Source: Leptotrichia sp. oral taxon 215 str. W9775 | Lineage (GTDB): Bacteria; Fusobacteriota; Fusobacteriia; Fusobacteriales; Leptotrichiaceae | Direction of reading: 5' to 3' | Assembly (NCBI RefSeq): GCF_000469505.1 | Contig: NZ_KI272836.1 | Location: forward strand, 1-64,000 | DNA length: 64,000 bases | Part shown: one piece after another, positions 1-8,653 of the stretch | Layout: each line of letters starts with the position of its first letter | How positions within the stretch are numbered: the first letter of the stretch is position 1 | Made by a program: the position numbers and the translations under genes | Notes under the pieces: generated by a model | What the model was told of the DNA's origin: nothing | What the model saw: the letters and a program-made list of their open reading frames with translations, nothing else | Database searches by the model: none

Positions 1-35
1 TCAAATTTTATTTCCTTTGTCAACAGGTTTTTTCA

Positions 36-758
36 TTAATTTTCAATTAATTTGAATTTCAGTGTTTGACATTTAGTTTCTTCTGTATCTCCTTTTCCAA
101 CAATTAAGAGCTTTCCAGCTCTATTTACTCTTGAAAATCTATATTCTTTTTCTAGATATTTTCCATTTTTTTCTATCTTTATTTTTTTATTTTTTAAATA
201 ATTGTTGTTATTCAAAAGCAATAAAATTTCTTCCCATTCCTTTACAAGAAATTTAACTTTCTTTTCAAACAGTAATACGATTTTTTCAATTATTTCTTCA
301 ATTGGATATTCCTTATTGAAAATTTTTGATAAAGAAGTTGCTTTTGCGTCAATTTTATCTACATTGTTATTGACATTTATTCTAATACCTACTATTATTC
401 TATCTCTAACTTTATCACAAAAAACACTACTTATTTTTTCATCTTTATAATAAATATCATTTGGCCATTTAAATTTAAGATTTTCAGTTTCATCTTCAGA
501 ACTTTGTCTAATATATTCTTTTAGTACTTCAGACACTATATAACAGCTGAATATCTCAATTTTATCCTGCAATTCATATTTATCTTCAGTCCAAAATGAA
601 AAGAGGGCCCCTCCTTTATCTGAAATCCACAGATTCCCTCTTTTCACTCTGTCATTGGTCTGCTTTTCAGCTACGACTGCTTCAAATTCTTTAACTCTTA
701 AGTCTCTTCTTACATATTCATTTGTTGAACCTATTTCTTTAAAACTTATAAATTTCAA
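36..758 (-). CDS. birA: Biotin--[acetyl-CoA-carboxylase] ligase, monofunctional
   Basis: Attaches biotin to carrier proteins of biotin-dependent carboxylases and decarboxylases via biotinyl-AMP. Seen: STN near residue 11, the family signature KWPND at about 97-101, and VGIRINVN near 123. There is no N-terminal winged helix, so this is the short class I enzyme that does not act as a repressor; 240 aa is normal for that class. The glycine-rich biotin-binding loop (usually GRGRRGR) is degenerate (TNDRVKRGNLW). The start is TTG at 758, preceded by GAGGAAA. The stop overlaps an ATG (TAATG) that opens only 11 codons and stops at base 1, so the first 35 bases show no further gene. Confidence 0.88.
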   Translation of the reverse strand: MKFISFKEIGSTNEYVRRDLRVKEFEAVVAEKQTNDRVKRGNLWISDKGGALFSFWTEDKYELQDKIEIFSCYIVSEVLKEYIRQSSEDETENLKFKWPNDIYYKDEKISSVFCDKVRDRIIVGIRINVNNNVDKIDAKATSLSKIFNKEYPIEEIIEKIVLLFEKKVKFLVKEWEEILLLLNNNNYLKNKKIKIEKNGKYLEKEYRFSRVNRAGKLLIVGKGDTEETKCQTLKFKLIEN

Positions 759-797
759 GGCTTTTCCTCACTTATTATTTTATAAACTACTACAATA

Positions 798-3314
798 TTA
801 ACTCAATTTTGGGAACATGAAAACACCATATACAGGTCCAGTATGACAACCTATTACTGCTCCTATTTGTCTGTTTAATATTGCAAATGTGATTTTTGAG
901 CTCTCTCCTATTTCTGAATGTATTTTTGAAATATTTTCCAGTTCTTCAGGTCCTCCACCCCAACCTGTACACACTACAAGGCTTTGTTTTCTACTTTCAT
1001 CTTTTACATACTTTTCTATATACTTCTGTGCGTTTCTTTCTCCAATTACTTTCTTTTCAATTGTAACTTCTCCCTGACTTACTGTCAGAATCGGTTTAAG
1101 TTGTATCATTCCAGCTATTGCTGAACCTGCTTTACCTATTCTTCCACCTTTTTCTAGATATTTTAAATCTGGAATAATCATTAGAAGCTTACCTTTGTTT
1201 TTATACGAATTTATCCAGTTTATTATTTCTCCAAAACTTTCTTTCTTTACTGCTTTTTTTGCCGCTTCCAGTACTAAGATTCCCTGTAATAGCGATCCCC
1301 CCATACTGTCTATCAATTCAATATCATCTTCCCTGTTAGTCAACGATCTTCCTACTCTTGCAGCCTGTGCTGTTCCACTTAATTTAGAAGATGGATGTAC
1401 TGAAATTATTTTTTTGTATCCTTTTTCAAATAATTTATTATAGGCATTCAGAAAATCCTGTGGAGATGGCTGTGAAGTCTTTAATTTTAAATCCTCTTCA
1501 TCTCTTGAATTAACCATTTTCTGCCAGAATTCATCTTTTGACATTTCAATACCATCTTTTAATAACTCTCCATTTAAATCTATTTTTAAAGGAACAATTT
1601 TTATCGGTAACCCTATTATGTCTTCAGGTATTAAGTCTGATACCGAATCTGTCAGTAATGCTATTTCCGGCATATTAGGATCTTTATTTTCAATATATAT
1701 ATAGTAATTATAGTTGTCCTGCTCACCATTTATATATGTAGTTTTTATTTTATTCAATTTTTCTTTTATTAGATTTTTAGCCTCTTCATTTTTGTCTTTT
1801 CCTTCAGAAACCACTGCTGTAACTGTATTAACAGTAACAAGTTTGTTCAGCATTTCTTCAACAAGTTCTTTTAAAGTTGCTGCAGTATATTTTATTTTTC
1901 CATTTACAAGTCCTATATAGTTATCTTTTGCAATTACCAGATCATCAACTTTTGTATCTCTTACAGCTTTTGTTATTTCAATTGAATAATTTCTTTTTTC
2001 AGTATTTTTTAATTCTTCTATATCTTCTTCCCTGTTTTTTAAGCAGTAATACCCTTCAAGCATAGTTTTTGTACCATAAACTATTATATTTTTATCTGAT
2101 TTTTCTGCTGCAAGTTTTGCAGTAGCTATTACGTTTTTATTGTTAGGGAATATATATATATTCTTTTTGTCAACTTTCTCTATTGCTGAACATATTTCCT
2201 GAACACTAGGGTTTTTACTTTGACCACCTAATATAACAACATCTGCCCCTTCCTTCAGGAATTCATCCTTTATATTTTCAGAATCAGCAAGTATAACATA
2301 TCCAGAATCAGTTTTATTAATATTTTTATTTACGAATAATTTTGCTTCATCTTTTTCACTGAAAATCTGCAGATTATCATGCTGAAGTTTCATGTTTTCA
2401 ACTTTCATTTTTTCCAGCGGACCGTATTCCAATGCTATTTCCATTGCTTTTCCAGGATGATTCGTGTGTATGTGTGTTTTAAATTTCTTTGAAGTTTGTG
2501 CAAATACTGCTGAATCTCCTAATTCAAGAACTCTCTTTTTATATTCTTCTGTATCAAAATCACCATTTAAAATGATATATTCAGTACAATACTGGAATTT
2601 TATACTTTCCGGATCATGATCTATATTTGCAATTGTTTTATCAAATTCATTTTCCTTTACTTGTGACTTTTGTAATTCAGCTATTAAATTTAATTCTGTT
2701 GCAATTTTATAAAATCCTTCAAACAGGAAAAATAAACCTTTTCCTCCTGCATCTACAACTCCTGCTTCCTTTAACTTAGGTAACAGTTCAGGCGTCTCTT
2801 CCACTGCTTTGTTTGCTGCTTCCATCAGTTCCTTTAGAAATACAACTAAATCATCTATTTTCGATGCACATTCATCTGCCTTTTCAGATACTCTTCTTAT
2901 AACTGTAAGCATAGTTCCTTCTACTGGTTCGCTTACAGCATTATACGCTGTTTCTTTTGCACTTGAAAGTGCCTGCGCAACATCAGCTGATAAAAGTTTT
3001 GTTTTCTCTCCTATACCTTTTAGGAATCCTGTAATTACTTGGGAAAGGATTGTTCCGGAATTTCCTCTTGCTCCCATTAAAACAGCTTCTTCAACCGTTT
3101 CTATGAAATCTTTCATTGAAGTTTTCTCATTAGTTTTTCCTTCTATGTCAGTTATCATAGAATTTAAAGTCATTGCCATGTTACTTCCTGTATCACCGTC
3201 AGGAACTGGATAAACATTCAGTTCATTTAACAGATCCTCATGTTTTATAACCCATTTTCCTCCATTACTAAATAATACTCTTAGCCTCTTGGCATCCAAA
3301 TACTTTATCGCCAT
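798..3314 (-). CDS. DAK2-DegV fusion: fatty acid kinase (FakA+FakB type)
   Basis: An 838-aa protein joining two normally separate proteins. Residues 1 to about 545 are a YloV/FakA-type kinase: the DhaL nucleotide and Mg site PVPDGDTGSN is at 36-45. About 555-838 is a DegV/FakB fatty-acid-binding domain: LTDSVSDL at its start, TSQPSP, SSKLSGTAQAA and a C-terminal GCHTGPV. In the known system FakB presents exogenous fatty acid to FakA, which makes acyl-phosphate for PlsX/PlsY. The fusion should keep donor and kinase together (inference). It has a strong AGGAGG ribosome site and lies 40 nt upstream of birA. A further FakB elsewhere in the genome cannot be excluded. Confidence 0.85.
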   Translation of the reverse strand: MAIKYLDAKRLRVLFSNGGKWVIKHEDLLNELNVYPVPDGDTGSNMAMTLNSMITDIEGKTNEKTSMKDFIETVEEAVLMGARGNSGTILSQVITGFLKGIGEKTKLLSADVAQALSSAKETAYNAVSEPVEGTMLTVIRRVSEKADECASKIDDLVVFLKELMEAANKAVEETPELLPKLKEAGVVDAGGKGLFFLFEGFYKIATELNLIAELQKSQVKENEFDKTIANIDHDPESIKFQYCTEYIILNGDFDTEEYKKRVLELGDSAVFAQTSKKFKTHIHTNHPGKAMEIALEYGPLEKMKVENMKLQHDNLQIFSEKDEAKLFVNKNINKTDSGYVILADSENIKDEFLKEGADVVILGGQSKNPSVQEICSAIEKVDKKNIYIFPNNKNVIATAKLAAEKSDKNIIVYGTKTMLEGYYCLKNREEDIEELKNTEKRNYSIEITKAVRDTKVDDLVIAKDNYIGLVNGKIKYTAATLKELVEEMLNKLVTVNTVTAVVSEGKDKNEEAKNLIKEKLNKIKTTYINGEQDNYNYYIYIENKDPNMPEIALLTDSVSDLIPEDIIGLPIKIVPLKIDLNGELLKDGIEMSKDEFWQKMVNSRDEEDLKLKTSQPSPQDFLNAYNKLFEKGYKKIISVHPSSKLSGTAQAARVGRSLTNREDDIELIDSMGGSLLQGILVLEAAKKAVKKESFGEIINWINSYKNKGKLLMIIPDLKYLEKGGRIGKAGSAIAGMIQLKPILTVSQGEVTIEKKVIGERNAQKYIEKYVKDESRKQSLVVCTGWGGGPEELENISKIHSEIGESSKITFAILNRQIGAVIGCHTGPVYGVFMFPKLS

Positions 3315-3353
3315 TATTCCTCCTAAATACTAATAATCATGCTACTTTTTAAT

Positions 3354-3848
3354 TTATTTTACATTTTTTAAAAAAGTTTCCCATTTTCCGTCTTTTTTCA
3401 GTATATATTCAACGAATTCCCTCACTGCTCCTGAACCACCATTTTTTTCTGAAACAAAATCTGCAATTTGAATCACTTCATCTGCCGCATCCTTTGGAGC
3501 ACCTGTCAATCCTGACTGTTTCATTATAAGAATATCATTCAGATCATCTCCCATATAGGCTATTTCTTCTTTTTTCAGTCCAGTTTTCTGAATTATTTCT
3601 TCTAAAATAACAGTTTTTTCAGAAATTCCCTGATACAGATATTTTATTTTCAGCTCATTTGATCTTATTTCAACAAGTTCTGATTTTCTTCCTGTAATTA
3701 TTCCAAATTCTATACCAAGTTTCTGTGCATTAACAATGGCATATCCATCTTTAACATTAAATCTTTTGAGCTCTTCTCCATTATTGCCTCTATATATTCC
3801 GCCATCAGTTAATGTTCCGTCTACATCTAGTAAAACTAATTTTATCAT
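3354..3848 (-). CDS. kdsC: 3-deoxy-D-manno-octulosonate 8-phosphate phosphatase (KdsC)
   Basis: HAD-superfamily phosphatase that converts Kdo-8-phosphate to Kdo for LPS inner core. Seen: DVDGTLTDGG at the N-terminus (nucleophile Asp8), ITGRKS (motif II), and YMGDDLND (motif IV). At 164 aa without a cap domain it has the tetrameric KdsC size. ATG 3848 is chosen because AGGGAG lies 5 nt upstream; a GTG at 3854 is too close to that site. It is the first gene of the leftward kdsC-DAK2/DegV-birA series. KdsB is about 40 kb away in the same window, so the Kdo genes are scattered. Confidence 0.87.
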   Translation of the reverse strand: MIKLVLLDVDGTLTDGGIYRGNNGEELKRFNVKDGYAIVNAQKLGIEFGIITGRKSELVEIRSNELKIKYLYQGISEKTVILEEIIQKTGLKKEEIAYMGDDLNDILIMKQSGLTGAPKDAADEVIQIADFVSEKNGGSGAVREFVEYILKKDGKWETFLKNVK

Positions 3849-3991
3849 ATACACTCCCTAATTATAGATTATATAATTATATCATAAGATAATACAAATA
3901 TCCAAATTATTTTACAATATTTTATTTTTTTTGTTTAAAGATAATACAAAGCAAATTCATAAGGCTATTTAATTTTAATTTCTTAAACTAC

Positions 3992-4017
3992 TTCTATACT
4001 GAAATTTCAGTATAGAA
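3992..4017 (+). promoter_or_regulatory. 26-bp perfect palindrome over the htrA promoter
   Basis: Two 13-base arms (TTCTATACTGAAA and its exact reverse complement) meet without a loop, 11 nt before the htrA ribosome site. The left arm contains TATACT (3995-4000), a plausible -10 box. Such a dyad is either an operator for a dimeric or tetrameric regulator or a hairpin in the 5' leader; the sequence alone does not decide. Confidence 0.6.
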
Positions 4018-4043
4018 ACATTGTTTTGAAGGGAGATTTATTT

Positions 4044-5198
4044 ATGAAAAAGAAAAAAATATTCACTTTATTGTCATTATTATTTATTGCAATGAGCTGT
4101 TCTAAACCTGTTGAAAACGCAAAAAAAAGCGAGGAACAAAAGGAACAGAAGGAACAGACTCAGCAAATGTCACAGGAAGAATTAAAAAAACATACTAAAA
4201 ATGCGGTAGAAACTCAGGATGCATTTGTACAGGTTTATAAAAATACTAAAGATTCAATAGTTAACATTAGAACTAAAAAAACTGTTACAGTTAATACCTA
4301 CAATCCGCTTGAAGAATTACTTTTCGGTCGTTCCGGGGGAGTGGAAAAACGTGAATCAGGGGCATTAGGTTCAGGATTTGTGGTATCTGAAGATGGTTAT
4401 ATTGTTACAAATAATCACGTTGTAAGCAATGCAGATGAAATCTTTGTAAAATTTTCAGATGGAAGGGAATATAAAACAAAACTGATAGGAACTTCTCCTG
4501 AAGTTGATATTGCTGTTCTTAAAATTGAAGCTAACGAGAAGTTTAAACCACTTGAATTTAGTGATTCTGATAAAATTGAAATTGGACAATGGTCCATTGC
4601 ATTTGGTAATCCCATGGGATTAAACGATTCCATGACAGTAGGAGTTATAAGTGCATCAGGAAGAAGTTCACTTGGAATAGAAGAAATCGAAAACTTTATT
4701 CAGACAGATGCAGCTATAAATCAGGGAAATAGTGGAGGACCTTTAATTGATATTAATGGTAAAGTAATTGGAGTTAACACTGCTATTCTTTCAACATCCG
4801 GAGGAAGTGTCGGACTTGGATTTGCAATACCGTCAAACTTAGCTTCTGTAGTTAAGGATTCAATTATTGCAACAGGAAAATTTGAAAAACCGTATATTGG
4901 AGTTTATTTAAATAATCTGGATTCTGAAAAGATAAAGGCTCTTAATATTAAATCAACAAATGGAGTGCTTATTGCAAAAGTTGTTGCAGACGGTCCTGCT
5001 GCAAGAGCTGGAATTCAGGCAAATGATGTTATTGTTGCAGTTAATGGAAAAGCTGTTAATTCTGCAGGAGCCTTCATAGGTGAACTGGCCGCTAAAAAAG
5101 TCGGAGAATCTGTTGAATTAAGTGTGATAAGAAATTCTCAAACTGTAAAAATACGTGTAACGTTGGAAGAAACTCCTAAAATGCTTCGTCAGCAATAA
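4044..5198 (+). CDS. HtrA/DegP-family serine protease, lipoprotein
   Basis: Envelope quality-control protease. Seen: signal peptide ending in a lipobox (IAMSC, Cys19), a charged Glu/Gln/Lys linker, then a trypsin-like domain with the complete triad His125 (TNNHVV), Asp155 (DIAVLK) and Ser230 (GNSGGPL), and one PDZ domain from about residue 280 to the end (384 aa). With a single PDZ it resembles DegS/HtrA more than two-PDZ DegP. The ATG at 4044 follows AAGGGAG; a TTG at 4026 lies upstream of that site and is rejected. The lipobox predicts membrane anchoring. Transcription probably starts inside or next to the 26-bp palindrome and ends in the repeat that follows. Confidence 0.9.
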   Translation: MKKKKIFTLLSLLFIAMSCSKPVENAKKSEEQKEQKEQTQQMSQEELKKHTKNAVETQDAFVQVYKNTKDSIVNIRTKKTVTVNTYNPLEELLFGRSGGVEKRESGALGSGFVVSEDGYIVTNNHVVSNADEIFVKFSDGREYKTKLIGTSPEVDIAVLKIEANEKFKPLEFSDSDKIEIGQWSIAFGNPMGLNDSMTVGVISASGRSSLGIEEIENFIQTDAAINQGNSGGPLIDINGKVIGVNTAILSTSGGSVGLGFAIPSNLASVVKDSIIATGKFEKPYIGVYLNNLDSEKIKALNIKSTNGVLIAKVVADGPAARAGIQANDVIVAVNGKAVNSAGAFIGELAAKKVGESVELSVIRNSQTVKIRVTLEETPKMLRQQ

Positions 5199-5229
5199 AT
5201 ATTAATATAAAGTGAAATATACTAAAAAA

Positions 5230-5447
5230 GGCTATCTTATAATTTGAAAAATATGAAAACCATATTTATTCAATTACCAAAATTTCACTTATACAAAACA
5301 GTCTTTCATAAAGAAAAAGTCAAAATTCACCTGAAAATTCAGGTTGTTGACTTTTTCTAAATTCATTCTCTGTTTTGTATTGTGAGATTATAAATAATTC
5401 ATAAATATGGTTTTTACATTATTTTTCAATTTTCTGAAAATATCCTT
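5230..5447. repeat. About 218-bp imperfect palindromic repeat, copy 1
   Basis: Fills the gap between the convergent htrA and tpx genes. The ends are complementary (AAAAAGGCTATCTT... and ...AAATATCCTTTTT), the body reads as one long interrupted inverted repeat, and the centre carries a hairpin around AAAAGTCAA...TTGACTTTTTC. Two further copies lie at 21366-21580 and 55841-56062. The T-rich ends would terminate transcription from both sides. The centre of this copy differs from the other two. Confidence 0.75.
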
Positions 5448-5449
5448 TT

Positions 5450-5965
5450 TTATATTAATGCTTTTATTACTTCCAGTGCTTTACTGTAATCAGGTTCTGT
5501 AGCAACTTCAGGTACATATTCAACATATTGTACAGTACCTTCCTTATCAACAATTACTGTTCCTCTTGTTAATAATCTTAATTCCTTTATAACAAATCCA
5601 TATTTTAATCCAAAATCAAGTTCTTTATGGTCTGAAGCAGTTAATGCATTTTCAATTCCTTTATCAGCACAGTATCTTCCTAAAGCAAACGGTAAATCTG
5701 CTGAAATTGTTAAAAGCTGAACATCCTTATCAAAATTTGCCGCTTCCTGGTTAAATCTAGTTAGCTGCAATGCACAAACTCCTGTATCTACTGATGGAAA
5801 TACAGAAATTACAACTACTTTCCCTGCATAGTCACTTAGTTTTACTTCACTAAGATCTGTTCCTAAAACTGTAAAGTCTTTAGCTTTATCTCCTTTTTTT
5901 ACTTCTTCTCCTAATAATGTTATAGGATTTCCCTTAAATGTTACCACACCTTTTCTTTCTGACAT
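5450..5965 (-). CDS. tpx: Thiol peroxidase (Tpx, atypical 2-Cys peroxiredoxin)
   Basis: Reduces H2O2 and organic hydroperoxides using thioredoxin. Seen: the Tpx signature PSVDTGVC with peroxidatic Cys64, and resolving Cys99 in RYCADKG; 171 aa is the normal length. The ATG follows AAAGGAG. A good promoter lies upstream with a small dyad at the presumed transcription start, so it is probably regulated. It converges with htrA, with the palindromic repeat between them. Confidence 0.93.
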   Translation of the reverse strand: MSERKGVVTFKGNPITLLGEEVKKGDKAKDFTVLGTDLSEVKLSDYAGKVVVISVFPSVDTGVCALQLTRFNQEAANFDKDVQLLTISADLPFALGRYCADKGIENALTASDHKELDFGLKYGFVIKELRLLTRGTVIVDKEGTVQYVEYVPEVATEPDYSKALEVIKALI

Positions 5966-6005
5966 GGCTTTCTCCTTTCATTTTATAAATATTTTTCTTT
6001 TGTAT

Positions 6006-6051
6006 ATACTAATGATAGTATTATTTTAATATAATTTTTGCTTATTGTCAA
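6006..6051 (-). promoter_or_regulatory. tpx promoter with dyad at +1
   Basis: On the minus strand: TTGACA (6051-6046), 17-bp spacer, TAAAAT (6028-6023), then ATACTA-N4-TAGTAT (6006-6021) over the expected start site. The dyad is a candidate operator for a peroxide or redox regulator; it does not match the PerR box. Confidence 0.6.
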
Positions 6052-6071
6052 TTCTATTTATCATTTATAAT

Positions 6072-6130
6072 AAAAAAAGCTGTTTCAAAATTAAGAAAAC
6101 CATATTTTCTAATTTTTTTGAGACAGCCTC
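6072..6130 (-). terminator. Terminator of the Lys/Thr-rich secreted protein gene
   Basis: Stem of GGCTGTCTCAAAA against TTTTGAAACAGC, followed on the minus strand by a run of T. The stem ends match the ends of the 220-bp repeats. Confidence 0.7.
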
Positions 6131-6141
6131 TAATTTATTTT

Positions 6142-6876
6142 CTATTTCTTATTTTTTTCCTGATTGGTATTTTCATGAGATTCTAAAGAATTATCCCATG
6201 ACCATGCTCCATAATAGTAGTAGTTATCTCCATCAGCATTTTTATGTAATTTTTCCTCATCTTTTAAATGCAGATAGGAATATTTCTTTATGTAGTCGTT
6301 TGTTGCATTAAGATCCGTTACTATAATTCCAATTTCAAGATTTTCCTTTTTTCCACCTTTAATCATGCAATATTTAAATTTTATATTTGCTCTGTATTCT
6401 CCCTTGTCATTCAGCTGATAAAACTGATGTTTGCCTATAGGAGTGCTGCAGTAAGTTTTCACCTCATTATTTACAGCTGTTTTTGTATCTTTTACCGTTG
6501 CAGTATTTTCCTGTTTCACGTTTGTACTTGTAACTGGAGCTGTTTTTTCTGCAGTTGCCTTAGTTTCTGTATTTTTCACATCAGCCACTTTTGCTTCAGT
6601 TTTCTTTTCTGTATCAGTTTTTCCTGATGATTTGGCATTTTTTACAGTAGAAGCAACTTTTTTTACTGCTGTAACTGCATTATTTTTTGCATTTGATATT
6701 TTCTGTGCTACCTTTGTTTTTGTTTCATTTAATTTCTTAGTCTTATTATTTTTTGTCGTAGCTGTAGTCACATGTTTAACTTCTGTATTCTTTGATATTT
6801 TTTCTACATTGGTATTTGTGGCTTTACTTCCAAATAAAATACCTGATATTAAAATTAATAAAATACATTTTTTCAT
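6142..6876 (-). CDS. Secreted Lys/Thr-rich protein of unknown function
   Basis: 244 aa; I do not recognise a named family. Seen: signal peptide (MKKCILLILISGILFGS), then roughly 120 residues of low complexity rich in Lys, Thr, Ala and Val, then a compact C-terminal part of about 100 residues with YCSTP, YQLNDKG and KKENLEIGI, aromatic near the end (YYYYGAWSW). The tail resembles in order and spacing part of the secreted protein at 57908-58468 (YQMLNKDG, SENIEIGL), which suggests a shared small domain. AGGAGG precedes the ATG. The low-complexity part could span the periplasm or bind the cell wall; this is a guess. Confidence 0.7.
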   Translation of the reverse strand: MKKCILLILISGILFGSKATNTNVEKISKNTEVKHVTTATTKNNKTKKLNETKTKVAQKISNAKNNAVTAVKKVASTVKNAKSSGKTDTEKKTEAKVADVKNTETKATAEKTAPVTSTNVKQENTATVKDTKTAVNNEVKTYCSTPIGKHQFYQLNDKGEYRANIKFKYCMIKGGKKENLEIGIIVTDLNATNDYIKKYSYLHLKDEEKLHKNADGDNYYYYGAWSWDNSLESHENTNQEKNKK

Positions 6877-7048
6877 ACATATTCCTCCTGATAATTTTGA
6901 AACAGACTCAATAAATATAGAGAATATTTAAATTCTTACTTATAATATAGCACAATTAACAGGTATTTCCAATATATTTATTTACTTTGTTCTGCTCTTT
7001 TTAGGGGTATATATAAAACACATCTGTATTTTCAATACTTACAACCTA

Positions 7049-8626
7049 CTATTTATTTTCTTCAGCTTTAATTTTATCAGAAATTTTTTCTATTATTTCT
7101 TCAACTGGGAATCCTCCACGCATAGCAATCATATCAAGAGTTGCTACTTTTGACATTATCATATATTGAATAGGATCCATTAGCTTTTTATATGTAGGAG
7201 ATAATGTTGGCATAAATTCTTTTATGTATGGATATTTATCAACTATTTCTCCTATTACTGTATTTTCAGTCAATCCATATGGATTATCCTTCTGTTCTGT
7301 TTTCTTAGTTTCTTCTGCTTTTATATCTGACTTTTTAGGTCTTTCCCATGTTACCAGCGTTCTTTTTCCTTCAAGACTTCTTATTCTTGTAGCATCCTGC
7401 ATCATTTCAAGAACACCCTTGAATTTCCCATTTTCATCTCTTACTGCCACATAATATATATAAATAAACTTTCCATTCATTTCAAGCCAGAAATCCACTT
7501 CATCCTGTTCCCCGCTTCTAAATGCTTCAATTATTTCAAGAACAGAAGATACGCTTTCCCTAGGATGACAATTTTTCACATCTCTTCCTATCACTCCTGC
7601 ACTTCTAGGAAATATTCTATGTTTTGTATCAGTATAAAACTTAACAATTTCATTTTCATCAACAAACGAAAGATCTACCGGCATATGCTGAAAAATAAGG
7701 TTTATCTGTTCTAAAGTAAGTTTCCCTTGTTTTACATCCAGTATATCAGATTTTTCTGAATTTCCGTTCACATTATATTTTGCAAGAAGTCCTGCCAGAT
7801 CATTCATAAAATTTCCTGCCTGTGCTGTATCATTGTTTTCAATTTTTTCTACTTCTGCATTTTTCTTTTCAGGTAGAAATCCTTCTGGTTTTTCTATTAG
7901 GAAATACCCTATTTCATCATCACCGCTTCTCATATTTCTAAATTCTTCATCTGTAATCATTTTCAATGAAGTCGGATACAGTATTTCTTCTTCCTTGTGC
8001 ATTATATCAAGTGTAAGTTCCCATACCATTTCCTGTTTTTTCAGAAATTCATCTATTTTATCTTCCTGAAGAAGTTTTCTTGCTTCACTTATATTATCCC
8101 TAACTGCATTATCAAAAGACCACATTATTCTTGATGGTCTGTCAAAACCTTTTTTTTCAAGTATTGAAAATAACTGATGCTGCTTTCTTGCAAGGTGTGT
8201 AAGATTAAATGTATAAAGCTTGTCATAATATTCAAGCCATTTATTTTTTATAAATTTCTTATTTACTTCTTCCTTCATTTCTGCAATCAGTTTTCTTCCT
8301 GCTTCATTTTCCTTCAAATAAGTTTTTATTGGATGTCCTTCAGGTAAATCTGATTCTTCTCTTATTATAATCTCATCAAATAAATCCAGCACATCATTCA
8401 TTTTATCGTGAACTGTAGCATCATCAAATCCCAGATCTTTTATTTTCTGTTCCGAATATGCAAATTCTGCAGGAGTTATCTTTTTCCCCTTAAAAGCTTC
8501 CCTTATAAGATTTCTTGTTGTTTCAACATCTGTCGTTCCTTCTATGTAATCTTTTTTTATTTCTGTCATTTTGTCAATCAGTTCAAAATTTATGTTTAAA
8601 TAGTCCTTCATATTTACTTTTTCCAT
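7049..8626 (-). CDS. DUF438 / hemerythrin / PAS / DUF1858 sensor-like protein
   Basis: 525 aa, soluble, without a signal peptide or membrane segment. Domains in order: N-terminal DUF438 (about 10-75), a four-helix hemerythrin-like HHE region (about 80-225, with HLARKQHQLFSIL and HKEEEILYP, His/Glu positions expected of a diiron site), a PAS domain (about 290-420, PRSAGVIGRDVKNCHP and MQDATRIRSLEG), and a C-terminal DUF1858 domain (TVIGEIVDKYP...). Members are thought to sense or handle O2, NO or iron-sulfur stress; no reaction is proven. The ATG at 8626 follows AAGGTGGTG; a GTG at 8638 sits inside that site and is rejected. Confidence 0.85.
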   Translation of the reverse strand: MEKVNMKDYLNINFELIDKMTEIKKDYIEGTTDVETTRNLIREAFKGKKITPAEFAYSEQKIKDLGFDDATVHDKMNDVLDLFDEIIIREESDLPEGHPIKTYLKENEAGRKLIAEMKEEVNKKFIKNKWLEYYDKLYTFNLTHLARKQHQLFSILEKKGFDRPSRIMWSFDNAVRDNISEARKLLQEDKIDEFLKKQEMVWELTLDIMHKEEEILYPTSLKMITDEEFRNMRSGDDEIGYFLIEKPEGFLPEKKNAEVEKIENNDTAQAGNFMNDLAGLLAKYNVNGNSEKSDILDVKQGKLTLEQINLIFQHMPVDLSFVDENEIVKFYTDTKHRIFPRSAGVIGRDVKNCHPRESVSSVLEIIEAFRSGEQDEVDFWLEMNGKFIYIYYVAVRDENGKFKGVLEMMQDATRIRSLEGKRTLVTWERPKKSDIKAEETKKTEQKDNPYGLTENTVIGEIVDKYPYIKEFMPTLSPTYKKLMDPIQYMIMSKVATLDMIAMRGGFPVEEIIEKISDKIKAEENK

Positions 8627-8653
8627 AAAAAACACCACCTTATATTATTTTTT

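Noticed and set aside
2809..3213. 134-codon plus-strand frame opposite the DAK2 domain
   Set aside because: Antisense shadow of a domain with conserved motifs.
5230..5447. CRISPR or IS element in the 220-bp repeat
   Set aside because: No regular repeat-spacer pattern and no open reading frame for a transposase inside the copies.
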